NCBI GenBank assembly: GCA_028065135.1 | Contig: JAPTWR010000086.1 | Coordinates: 9,180 to 73,179, forward strand | Reading direction: 5' to 3' | Length of the DNA: 64,000 nucleotides | Source: Acidithiobacillus sp. | GTDB lineage: Bacteria; Pseudomonadota; Gammaproteobacteria; Acidithiobacillales; Acidithiobacillaceae | Part shown: positions 1-8,384 of the stretch, one piece after another | Position numbering within the stretch: position 1 is the first letter of the stretch | Layout of the letters: every line of letters begins with the position of its first letter | Program-made: the position numbers and the translations under genes | Notes under the pieces: generated by a model | What the model saw: only the letters and a program-made list of their open reading frames with translations | The model's database searches: none | Told to the model about the DNA's origin: nothing

Positions 1-798
1 TTTAACGTGATTGGTGAGCCCGAGCGATTCAGTCATTCTCGCCAGTTCGTGAGCCATGCCGCCTACACCGGCAACCATGAGCAGCACGTCCGGGAAACGT
101 GCTTTGACCGTGACGAGCGCGGTGAGCAAGTTTTCTATACCCATGCGCCGGGAGAGTCTTCGGACCACAAGAATGATTGGCCTATCTCTAGGCCACCCCA
201 GAATATTTCTTGCCTCAGTGCGGGCCATGGTCTGATCGAAACGCTGGGTATCAATCGCGCCTGGTATGACCGCGATTTTTTCTGGTGAAACTCCGTATTC
301 ATTGATCAGTATTTCTTTGAAGGCGTTGGAGAGCACGATCAGTCGAGTGGCGCGACGATACACCGAGTTTTCTATGAAATATTTAATGAGGGAGCGATTC
401 TTGCCCTGTTCCATGGCCGCCTCACCGGCCCATGGACCCTGAAAATGCACTACCAGAGGCTGGTGCGACAACAGATCCGTTGCGGGAAATCCATATAATG
501 CAAAGTGCACGCAAATGATATCTGGACGAAATTCATTGATTATCTTCTTCAAGGCACTGCGTGCCCTGTACCAGCGCTGTGGCAGTGAACTCCGTGCCTC
601 TGAAAATGCTACGATATTATCGTTGGTGTCACGCGTGATGGCTTTACTGCCGATGACCAGCCCACGGCTATGAAAACCCAAGGCGGGCAATCTGTTAAAA
701 AGATCGTAATAGTATCTCTCCAATCCTCCGGGACGCTCTGGAAACCAAGAGGATCCTAGCTGAACCGTTCTGATCGCAGGCGAGAGATCCGGCTCCAT
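1..798 (-). CDS. GT4 glycosyltransferase, 3' end cut by window
   Basis: Reading the minus strand from an ATG at 798 gives about 266 open residues that run off the left edge. The protein begins MEPDLSPAIRTVQLGSSW, followed by a glycine-rich acceptor-side loop (WFPERPGGLERYYYDL), and has the inter-domain segment RLIVLSNAFKEIL, VIPGAIDTQRF and then ILVVRRLSRRMGIENLL, which is typical of GT-B fold family 4 transferases. The donor-binding E-x7-E region would lie beyond the window. It probably adds a sugar to a lipid-linked repeat unit at the cytoplasmic face of the membrane. It diverges from the export gene at 2048. The start is uncertain because the same frame is open back to a TGA near 847 with no better ATG. 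Confidence 0.85.
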   Translation of the reverse strand, partial: MEPDLSPAIRTVQLGSSWFPERPGGLERYYYDLFNRLPALGFHSRGLVIGSKAITRDTNDNIVAFSEARSSLPQRWYRARSALKKIINEFRPDIICVHFALYGFPATDLLSHQPLVVHFQGPWAGEAAMEQGKNRSLIKYFIENSVYRRATRLIVLSNAFKEILINEYGVSPEKIAVIPGAIDTQRFDQTMARTEARNILGWPRDRPIILVVRRLSRRMGIENLLTALVTVKARFPDVLLMVAGVGGMAHELARMTESLGLTNHVK

Positions 799-800
799 GG

Positions 801-1055
801 CTATGATTTCATCCGCTGTTTCTTGGACCGTGAGGTGGTCGTTTCCAACTCATCGTGAAGTGGCGGCGTCGGTCCCCATCCGGGATGGGGATCACAGACT
901 GTGTAGATATCCGGATAGCTCGCAGAAGATGTGGCGCGTACGCGATAGAAAAAAATGGGAGTCCGCGTTTTTTCGTCGGGCACTAATGTGTTTTTGGTTT
1001 CAAGGAGTTCATCGACCTGTTGCGGTTTTATCGAGGTACTATTGAGCGTGAGCAT
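801..1055 (-). CDS. Hypothetical 84-aa ORF upstream of the GT4 gene
   Basis: An 84-codon ORF with an ATG start ends two bases before the glycosyltransferase start, which would fit a coupled gene pair. I do not recognise the protein. It has a proline-rich stretch (DPHPGWGPTPPLHDELE) and a basic tail. Reading on in the neighbouring frame gives DHLTVQETADEIIAMEPDL, which joins the glycosyltransferase. It may therefore be the detached 5' part of a longer gene broken by a frameshift rather than a gene in its own right. It could also be non-coding. Confidence 0.25.
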   Translation of the reverse strand: MLTLNSTSIKPQQVDELLETKNTLVPDEKTRTPIFFYRVRATSSASYPDIYTVCDPHPGWGPTPPLHDELETTTSRSKKQRMKS

Positions 1056-2047
1056 TGCCGTAGTCCTTACAAGTGCTGCGCGGGTGCATAGGTGAGAAAC
1101 GGGTGGAGTGGGGTATGAGCGGTTTCCTTGTGCTGTTTTCTTAACTTGACCTACCCGCGACTACTCCTGCTCACAAGACGTCATAAGCATTTTATATGCC
1201 ACTCTAATAGTTAAGTAAAAACATATAGATATGGATTATTTCAGGGATTCTGTGGCCTATTGAGATGTAACGAACATGATACAAAATAGGGTCATTTCCA
1301 CCTTGCTTACCCCCCAACTCTCTAGTGTTATTGATAAAAGTTATGAATAGGTCGTCGGGCAGATGTGTGTTAAGAGTGTTACGATGCGGGAGAAACACGT
1401 GGTGGGGAGAGGACACCCGCCTGCCATATCCTCGGATATGGGCCATCGAGGGCAACCGGGAGGTTTTTCACTCCGTGATGGCAAAGTTACTGGTTCTGTA
1501 GGCCGGTGCTCGGCGAAGATTTTCGTTTCGGGAATGATCTCTGATGGGGTGGCAGGGATATGGGTGGGCACACAAGATATCTACATTACTGTGGTACGAA
1601 CGATCGATTGGCAGGTTCGGGATGTGTCTGGATGCGGCAAAGATGATGCAGTTTGTAAATCTCATGCAACATTTTGGCGTGGATCATACTCCATAGCCCT
1701 CCGAAACAACGCTCTATCCGAGGTGGGGTAGCACCGCATCCAAGGTGATCAGTATGATCGGCACCTTGCGTCCATAAAAATGAAAACCAAATAAAATAGG
1801 AAGTTGTAATCATATCTTCTGTTGAGCGGGGAGATAGGCCGGCCGGTCGCGCTGACATGGAGAGGCCATTCGTTATATTTAATGATATATCACCATGTGC
1901 TGGCGCGGTATGGCGCGATAATTGCTTGGATACAGGACGGTTTGGAGGAAGGCGAGTGGTGTGACAGATCGGCGCTTTTCGACTATATGCCATCAGGCAA
2001 CCTAGGCCGCCGTGGGCGTGTCCCCTGTTCAGTATGAGAGGTCGTTA
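1056..2047. other. Long intergenic region before the polysaccharide operon
   Basis: Almost 1 kb separates the two divergent transcription units. Several short ORFs occur on both strands (for example 1363-1731 plus and 1586-1993 minus), but none gives a recognisable protein or has a convincing ribosome binding site. The stretch around 1190-1280 is A+T-rich. I see no RNA gene or complete mobile element. The part nearest the export gene holds a promoter candidate and a palindrome, listed separately. Confidence 0.6.
1852..1879 (+). promoter_or_regulatory. Candidate sigma-70 promoter for the polysaccharide operon
   Basis: CTGACA at 1852-1857 and TATATT at 1874-1879 each match the sigma-70 consensus at five of six positions and are separated by 16 bases. 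A perfect 10-base palindrome, TGATATATCA, follows at 1883-1892, about where transcription would begin, and could be an operator. The resulting leader would be about 160 bases before the ATG at 2048. Assignment is by inspection only. Confidence 0.45.
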
Positions 2048-3163
2048 ATGCGAATGCACACTTCAAGGCCGGTTCGGTGTGGCTCGGCTTCCTGCCGGTC
2101 GGTCACAGTTAAATCGCTGCGCAACCTGTTAGTGCTGGGCGTCTTGGCGGCCGCTCTTGCGGGATGCGCGGGAATCGCTCCGGTCGGACCTAATGTTGCT
2201 GTGCAAAAGTTACCGAGTCCGGTCGTCGCGAACAAATCCGAGACACTGGCTCCGCAACTGGTGAACCACCTGTTACATCCGTCTATAACCTACCGCCTTG
2301 GCGCCGGAGACGTGGTATCCGTTTCCGTATATCTCCATCCCACGCTGTCCGTGCCGTTTGGTGATAGTTCGGTCGGCCTGCCCGGCGCTTTGGTCAGCAA
2401 CAATGGTAATCTTCAATTGCCCCTGCTCGGTTTGGTGCACGTCGACGGATTGACGACTTCCCAATTACAGACCCGCCTGACAAAGTTGTATGCCCGCTAC
2501 GTGGTCGATCCGGATGTTACCGTGCAACTTCAAGTCGCCCACAGTATTCGCTACTACCTGCTGGGGGCGTTCACGGCGCCGGGCCTGAAGTTCTCTGATC
2601 GTCGCCTGACTCTGTTGGATGCCATGGCCCTTGGAGGGAGTGTGAACCTGCCTGATGCGGATCTGCGCGGGGCGTATGTCGTTCAGCAGGGCAAAAAATT
2701 GCCAGTGAATTTTCATCAACTCATCATGAATGGGAATCTGGGGCAAAACATTTCCCTGGCGAGCGGTGACACGGTGGTGGTACCCAGCATCTCCACCATG
2801 CGGGCTTACGTTTTTGGCGCGGTCGCGAAACCTGGGGCGATACCTTTTGTCGATGGGCGTTTAGGGTTGCTGCAAGCGCTGTCGGCGGCGGGCATGGATA
2901 CCACGTCACTCACCAACGCCCGTTTGAGCGACGTCCGCATCATCCGTTCCGAAGGCGCCAGTGGTGAGTTGATCATTGTCAACGCGCGGGCCATTCTCGA
3001 AGGGAAGGCTGCACCCTTCTACCTGAAATCGGGCGACATTGTGTATGTTCCGCAGACGGCCATCAGCAGTTGGAACCAGGCCATTCAGTTGATTCTGCCT
3101 TCGCTGCAGGCCATAGCGGGTGTGCTGAACCCATTCGTATCCATCAAGTATCTGTCGCAATAG
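2048..3163 (+). CDS. Polysaccharide export outer-membrane lipoprotein (Wza type)
   Basis: This 371-residue protein would form the outer-membrane export channel for the polymer made by this locus. The ATG at 2048 is chosen over upstream options because GAGAGG precedes it at proper spacing. A signal sequence ends in a lipobox (ALAGC, Cys40), so the mature protein should be lipidated. A polysaccharide-export domain follows (TYRLGAGDVVSVSVYLHP), then two SLBB-type segments (YYLLGAFTAPGLKFSD and AYVFGAVAKPGAIPF). The next gene, the chain-length regulator and kinase, starts 9 bases downstream, the usual Wza-Wzc partnership. Family assignment is firm; whether the product is capsule or free exopolysaccharide cannot be told from sequence. 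Confidence 0.92.
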   Translation: MRMHTSRPVRCGSASCRSVTVKSLRNLLVLGVLAAALAGCAGIAPVGPNVAVQKLPSPVVANKSETLAPQLVNHLLHPSITYRLGAGDVVSVSVYLHPTLSVPFGDSSVGLPGALVSNNGNLQLPLLGLVHVDGLTTSQLQTRLTKLYARYVVDPDVTVQLQVAHSIRYYLLGAFTAPGLKFSDRRLTLLDAMALGGSVNLPDADLRGAYVVQQGKKLPVNFHQLIMNGNLGQNISLASGDTVVVPSISTMRAYVFGAVAKPGAIPFVDGRLGLLQALSAAGMDTTSLTNARLSDVRIIRSEGASGELIIVNARAILEGKAAPFYLKSGDIVYVPQTAISSWNQAIQLILPSLQAIAGVLNPFVSIKYLSQ

Positions 3164-3172
3164 GATGATCCC

Positions 3173-5683
3173 GTGACTGATAATCCAGAAACATTGTCCC
3201 AGCATCAAAGCGACGATCTCTTTAGGCAATCTCCCACTGGCGGGGCCTTGGAAGATGGAGATGAAGGGGAAAAAATTGATGTAGCCGCCCTGCTTCGATC
3301 GTTGAAAACCCACTGGCGGTGGCCGGTGGGCTTGGCGGGAGCGGGTGCGGTCCTCGCGGTGCTGATTACGCTTTTCAGCGTGCCGGTATTCGTATCCACC
3401 GGTTCCATTTATCTGGGTAATGCGGAGAAGGACCAGGGTGTGCCCAGTGGTGGAAGCGGTTTATCCCTGCTGGCGGGCTTGACTCAGGCGCCAAATATGG
3501 AGACACAAATTCAGATCATGCAGAGTCGCGACATCATTGAACGCGCGATTGCCAGGTCTGGGCTAAACGTATCGATCCTGAGTCCGAGTGAGAACAACTC
3601 CGTCCATTTCTGGTATTGGCTGGCCAGTGGTCACTCCTTTGGCATCTATGCACCGCCCGGCGATGGTCTGCACGCGAGTCTGGTCAAGGCGATAGGGCCG
3701 AATCTGTATGGTGCGCGCTTGGACTTGATATTCACCGCCTCTGGCCACTATCGTATTCAGCGCGGCAAGCAGGTGCTGCTCACCGGTGTTCTGGGCGAAC
3801 CGGCCGTCGCCCCGACATTGCGTCTGGTTTTACAGCCCAACGTGGCTGGTTTTGTGCCAAAGGCAGGCAGCACGTACCACCTGACCATTCAGCCGCCTCT
3901 GGCCATCTACAAAATGATCCGGAGTCGTGTTTCGGTGGCGGAAGCCGGAGAGAATACCGGAGGGACGACGACCAGCTTTCTTGTCAACCTGGCGTTCCAG
4001 GATGCGAATCCCTATACATCCCAACATTTTCTCAATACGCTGATGTTGACCTATCTCGAGCAAACGCACGCCTGGGCCACTGGTCAGGCCTCTTCCACGT
4101 ATGACTACTTGAACGTGCAATTGGAGAAGATCCGCACGGCGCTGGAGACGGCCGACAATCGTTTGGCCGGTTACCAGAGCAAGAGCGGTGTATTGTCGGT
4201 GGCCTCCAATGCACAAGTCATGATCAGTCAGATGGCGACGTATGAGAGCCAGCTCAGCGCGCTCAAACTGAAGCTCTACAGCCTGCAACGGCTGCGCCGC
4301 GAGCTGAATACGCCCGGTGACCGCGTCAATCCTTATCTGGTCAGTAGTGTCAGTGATCCGGTTTTGAATGGATTGAGTGAAAAGCTGATTACCGCCCAAG
4401 GTAAGGAGGCGGCACTACGAAACCTCTATACCCCGGCAGCGCCCGAAATGAGGCAGATCATGACGGAGATCGATTCTATCAAGTCGGCGATCCGGAATGT
4501 GCTCAGTAATCAGGAGAGCGAGACCAATCAGCGGATGCGTTCGCTCAGTGATCTCATCGGTCAATACAAAGAGCAGATGGGCCATTACCCCCAGGAAGCC
4601 TTGCAGGTCCTTTCTTTGACGCGATCCAGCGAGGTCCTGGGAAAACTCTATATGTTCTTGATGGAAAAGCAGGAAGAGGCGGCCATCAGCAAGGCCAGCA
4701 CGATCACCAAAAACCGGATCCTGGATACCGCTCTGGTGCATGATCTCCCCGTGTCGCCGGTGGGGAAACGCAACGTCCTCGTGGGCGCCTTTCTGGGGTT
4801 GTTGAGCGGGTTGGGTGTGGTGTTCTGGAGATTCCTGGCGCACAAGGGATTCCATTCGGACGAAGAGATTCGCCGGCGATATGCCTCTCTGCCCCTGTTC
4901 GGCACGCTTCCGGAGTATGCAAAGTTTAGCGCGCCCTCCAACGGTCTGAAATCCGCGGGCATGACGATCCCGGATTCACGCTCCGGATATGGCGAGGCCA
5001 TGCGGCTACTGCGCGGAAAGCTCTATATGGATATCGCGGGTGGGGAGCATGGTCGAGTTTTGATGTTGACCTCCGCTGTTCAGGGGGATGGTAAAAGCAC
5101 GGTGGCCACACAACTGGCGATGGCCTTGGCGAAAGACGGCAAAAGTGTTCTGTTGATCGATGCGGATTTGCGTAACCCGCATTTGCATGAAGTCTTCCGC
5201 ACCGTGCAAAGCCCCGGCTTGGCCGGATATCTGGCCGGGCAAGATGAATGGAGGGCGTGTGTGCAATCACTGACAGGTCAGCCCGATCTTCCGTTGCAAC
5301 TGATTGCGGCGGGCGAGGTTCCACCCAGCCCGGTAGAGCTGGTGGGGCAGCCCAGATTCGCAGAGCTCATAGACCGGGCACGTCGCGAGTATGATTATAT
5401 TATTTTGGATACGCCACCGTTCCCCATGGTGTCGGATGGTTTGGTGATTTCCCGCATGGTGGATCGTGTATTGTCGGTGATTCGGGTGGGACAAACCCCA
5501 CGCCGGGCTTTTCAAGAACATGTCATCGGTGTGGCCCATATGGCCCGCCCCCGGGGATTGGTGATCAACGGCACCTCGATGGATCAGGGACTGGGCTACA
5601 GCTATACCACCAACAAGACCGCCCTGCAGATTTTGAAAGACAAAATGCGTGTATTCGTCCGCCGTATGCGATGGAGGGCCTGA
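3173..5683 (+). CDS. Wzz/Wzc-type copolymerase with BY-kinase domain
   Basis: This 836-residue inner-membrane protein controls chain length and couples polymerisation to export. It starts at a GTG. A Wzz domain has a first membrane segment near residues 46-72, a long periplasmic region with coiled-coil character, and a second membrane segment near 533-553. The cytoplasmic ATPase/tyrosine kinase domain follows, with Walker A (GDGKST, about 638-643), Walker A' (VLLIDADLRNP, about 659) and Walker B (IILDTPPF, about 743). The C-terminal tail carries only two closely spaced tyrosines (GYSYTT) and ends in basic residues, so the usual tyrosine cluster is weak or missing. It lies directly after the export lipoprotein gene. 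Confidence 0.92.
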   Translation: MTDNPETLSQHQSDDLFRQSPTGGALEDGDEGEKIDVAALLRSLKTHWRWPVGLAGAGAVLAVLITLFSVPVFVSTGSIYLGNAEKDQGVPSGGSGLSLLAGLTQAPNMETQIQIMQSRDIIERAIARSGLNVSILSPSENNSVHFWYWLASGHSFGIYAPPGDGLHASLVKAIGPNLYGARLDLIFTASGHYRIQRGKQVLLTGVLGEPAVAPTLRLVLQPNVAGFVPKAGSTYHLTIQPPLAIYKMIRSRVSVAEAGENTGGTTTSFLVNLAFQDANPYTSQHFLNTLMLTYLEQTHAWATGQASSTYDYLNVQLEKIRTALETADNRLAGYQSKSGVLSVASNAQVMISQMATYESQLSALKLKLYSLQRLRRELNTPGDRVNPYLVSSVSDPVLNGLSEKLITAQGKEAALRNLYTPAAPEMRQIMTEIDSIKSAIRNVLSNQESETNQRMRSLSDLIGQYKEQMGHYPQEALQVLSLTRSSEVLGKLYMFLMEKQEEAAISKASTITKNRILDTALVHDLPVSPVGKRNVLVGAFLGLLSGLGVVFWRFLAHKGFHSDEEIRRRYASLPLFGTLPEYAKFSAPSNGLKSAGMTIPDSRSGYGEAMRLLRGKLYMDIAGGEHGRVLMLTSAVQGDGKSTVATQLAMALAKDGKSVLLIDADLRNPHLHEVFRTVQSPGLAGYLAGQDEWRACVQSLTGQPDLPLQLIAAGEVPPSPVELVGQPRFAELIDRARREYDYIILDTPPFPMVSDGLVISRMVDRVLSVIRVGQTPRRAFQEHVIGVAHMARPRGLVINGTSMDQGLGYSYTTNKTALQILKDKMRVFVRRMRWRA

Positions 5684-5716
5684 GGGTGCGTATGGGCGCT
5701 ATCGGAGGGTGCTGAC

Positions 5717-7144
5717 ATGGTATCGACCATAGCGGGCAGGGGGGTGGTCAGAACCGTCAGACACGGTTTTGACAAAATATGGATCCCGATCATTCTATTT
5801 TGGGTATTCCCCTTCGCGTTCTATTTAGTACATTTGAGTTCCGTCACTAACTATTTATTCCCGGCAGCGGCATTTGCGCTCGGCATGGCGCTTTATCGTT
5901 CGCACCCCGCATTATATTTGAGCCACACTTGGTGGTTATGGTTTATTACCCCAGAAATCAGACGGCTAGTGGACTATCAAATCGGTTTCCAACCCATCTC
6001 TCTGATTATGCTTAGTCCTTATCTGGTTACTGGTTTGGCATTCTTTACGGTGATTACCTACCTCCCACAATTACGTTACAAAGCATTATTCCCGATGGTA
6101 TTGGCCCTGTTTGGTGTTATTTATGGCTACTTGGTGGGCATTATCAATGCGGGGATCATGCCGGCGACGTTTGGTCTTTTAAACTGGATACTCCCCATAT
6201 TATTTGGTTTGCACACCGCTATTCACTGGCGTGAATATGAAGGATTCAAGCGGACTATCTATCGTACTTTTGTGTGGGGGACCCTGGTTATGGGACTCTA
6301 CGGATTGTTTCAGTTCATGGATCCTCCGCCTTGGGACAGGTACTGGATGATTTCCTCCAAGATGCTGAGTATAGGTTTGCCATTGCCCTTTCATGTTCGT
6401 ATTTTCAGTACGATGAATTCTCCCGGTCCATTTGCGATGGAACTGATGGGCACGTTGCTTATGCTGGCCGCCGGTGGGGGATTCTGGCGTGTTCCCGCCG
6501 CGGTGTTCGGCTATAGCGCTTTTTTATTGAGCCTGGTGCGTACGGCATGGGGTGGCTGGGCAGTGGGTATCCTTTACCTGATATATCGGTTTAAGCCCAA
6601 GAATCTGATACGTTACTTCTTCGGCGCGCTGCTGGTCACAATGTTGGCGCTTCCAGTATTGACCTTTGGGCCGATTGCCAAAGACCTGAACAATCGTTTC
6701 GAGTCTATTCAGCATGTTCAACAAAATGCCAGTTATCAGACACGTGTATCATTCTATGAACACTTTCTTGGTGAGGCTTTCGATACGCCCATCGGCCAAG
6801 GAATCGGTAATGTTGGCGTTGCCGCCCGTTTGTCATCAAGTGGCCATGTGGTAAATTTTGATAGCGGTATTATGGAAATTCCCTATGTGTTGGGCTGGCT
6901 CGGCGGTAGTTTATTTTTTTTAGGAACGGTATGGATATCATTGTACGTCTCGTTAAGTAAATGGACCAAGTTGGACCCTTTCATGGCTGTATCGAGCGCG
7001 ATCGCGCTGGCCACACTCTCTACCATCCCGCTCTTCAACAATTTGATTGGCACTGCGGGAATGTTTTTTTGGGCATTTGTCGGGATGGCGGTTGCGGGCA
7101 TTCGTTATCACGGCCTGCATGATCGCCACACCATAACATCATGA
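5717..7144 (+). CDS. O-antigen polymerase/ligase-like membrane protein
   Basis: A 475-residue, very hydrophobic protein with roughly ten or more membrane segments and a long loop near residues 340-380 containing YQTRVSFYEHF and then TPIGQGIGN, the arrangement of Wzy/WaaL-type proteins. GGAGGG sits upstream of the ATG at 5717. In this locus, which has flippases and an export channel, it is the best candidate for the repeat-unit polymerase. Sequence alone does not separate polymerase from ligase. It follows the copolymerase gene by 33 bases and is visibly richer in A+T. Confidence 0.75.
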   Translation: MVSTIAGRGVVRTVRHGFDKIWIPIILFWVFPFAFYLVHLSSVTNYLFPAAAFALGMALYRSHPALYLSHTWWLWFITPEIRRLVDYQIGFQPISLIMLSPYLVTGLAFFTVITYLPQLRYKALFPMVLALFGVIYGYLVGIINAGIMPATFGLLNWILPILFGLHTAIHWREYEGFKRTIYRTFVWGTLVMGLYGLFQFMDPPPWDRYWMISSKMLSIGLPLPFHVRIFSTMNSPGPFAMELMGTLLMLAAGGGFWRVPAAVFGYSAFLLSLVRTAWGGWAVGILYLIYRFKPKNLIRYFFGALLVTMLALPVLTFGPIAKDLNNRFESIQHVQQNASYQTRVSFYEHFLGEAFDTPIGQGIGNVGVAARLSSSGHVVNFDSGIMEIPYVLGWLGGSLFFLGTVWISLYVSLSKWTKLDPFMAVSSAIALATLSTIPLFNNLIGTAGMFFWAFVGMAVAGIRYHGLHDRHTITS

Positions 7145-7205
7145 TCTGGAATGCTGGCCGCACCGGATATCTTCAAATGTTTGTATATCTTTGGGGTGTG
7201 TCATC

Positions 7206-8369
7206 ATGAAAAGTATCTGTCTGGTTACCCATAAGATTAAACGGGGTGATGGCCAAGGACGTGTCAACTACGAAATTGTCCGTGCAGCTCGTGCCTGCGG
7301 TTATCAGGTTACGGTGTTGGCCAGCGAATGTGCCGAAGAAGTTGCCCAGGATGCTGGTGTAGAGTGGGTAAAAATTCCCGTAGATCCATGGATCAGTCAA
7401 TTGTTGCGTAATCAGATTTTCGCTTGGCGCTCCGCTCGATGGCTGCGGCATCATGGTGATCAATTTGACCTTATTCATGCCAATGGATTTATCACGTGGT
7501 ATCCCGCAAACATAAATTCCGCGCACTTTGTGCATGGGGCATGGTTGCATAGTCCGTATAGTGGTAGCGCGTTGACAGGCGGTTTCAAGAGCATGTACCA
7601 AAAATCATTTTCCTTATTAAACGCCATGCTGGAAAAAAGGGCTTTCAGACAAGCAGACACCGTGGTGTCGGTTTCTCCATTGGTCGTTGATGAGTTGCGT
7701 TCGATAGGTGTGCCAAGCCATAAGATTGTGATGATTCCTAATGGAGTGGATACCGACGAATATCACCCGGGATGCGGCCTTCGGAGTGAACTAAATATCG
7801 CTGCCGAGATACCTCTGGCGATATTTTCGGGGGATTTGCGATCGAGGCGGAAGAATTTGGAAACCGTGCTGGCGGCACTTCAGGAGGCTCCCGACTGGCA
7901 TCTGTTGGTACTGGGTCGCACCGAAGGCAGTACATACCCTGCTCTCGCTGACGCACTTGGGCTCTCCCGGCGGGTGCACTTTCTGGGCTTTCGCCGGGAT
8001 ACCGCAGAGTTGATGCGAACGGCGGACGTGTTGGTGTTTCCCTCGCGCTATGATCCCTGCACGCTGGTTGTGGCCGAAGCGCTTTCCAGTGGCGTGCCGG
8101 TGATTACGGCCCAATCGGTGGGGGCGGCGTTTCAGGTGCCCGACGGGGGGGGATGGGTGCTGGATGATCCCGAAGACGGGAAGGGTATCGCGCTGATTCT
8201 CAGAAATCTTGCCGCTTACGATAAGAAGCAACGGGATGACATCCGTGCGCGTGCGCGTGCCGCGGCGCTGGAGTACACATGGTCTGAAACGACCAAGGCC
8301 TATCTGGAGTTATATGAACGATCTATCAATTCCCCAAGCAGAAGCGGTGCGATAGATGTGCATGGCTAG
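7206..8369 (+). CDS. GT4 family glycosyltransferase
   Basis: This 387-residue GT-B enzyme starts at the ATG at 7206, preceded by GGGGTG; an upstream in-frame TTG at 7191 is less likely. The N-terminal acceptor domain has GQGRVNYEIVRAARACGY. The donor domain has VSPLVVDELRSIGV, IPNGVDTDEYHPG and the signature region PSRYDPCTLVVAEALSSGVP, with the usual E-containing donor-binding helix. The role is transfer of an activated sugar to the growing lipid-linked repeat at the inner membrane. Acceptor and donor cannot be read from sequence. Confidence 0.9.
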   Translation: MKSICLVTHKIKRGDGQGRVNYEIVRAARACGYQVTVLASECAEEVAQDAGVEWVKIPVDPWISQLLRNQIFAWRSARWLRHHGDQFDLIHANGFITWYPANINSAHFVHGAWLHSPYSGSALTGGFKSMYQKSFSLLNAMLEKRAFRQADTVVSVSPLVVDELRSIGVPSHKIVMIPNGVDTDEYHPGCGLRSELNIAAEIPLAIFSGDLRSRRKNLETVLAALQEAPDWHLLVLGRTEGSTYPALADALGLSRRVHFLGFRRDTAELMRTADVLVFPSRYDPCTLVVAEALSSGVPVITAQSVGAAFQVPDGGGWVLDDPEDGKGIALILRNLAAYDKKQRDDIRARARAAALEYTWSETTKAYLELYERSINSPSRSGAIDVHG

Positions 8370-8384
8370 GCGGGGCGACATCTC

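Noticed and set aside
1363..1993. Overlapping ORFs of 122 and 135 codons in the long intergenic region
   Set aside because: Neither has a ribosome binding site, recognisable motif or consistent codon use; both could be chance.
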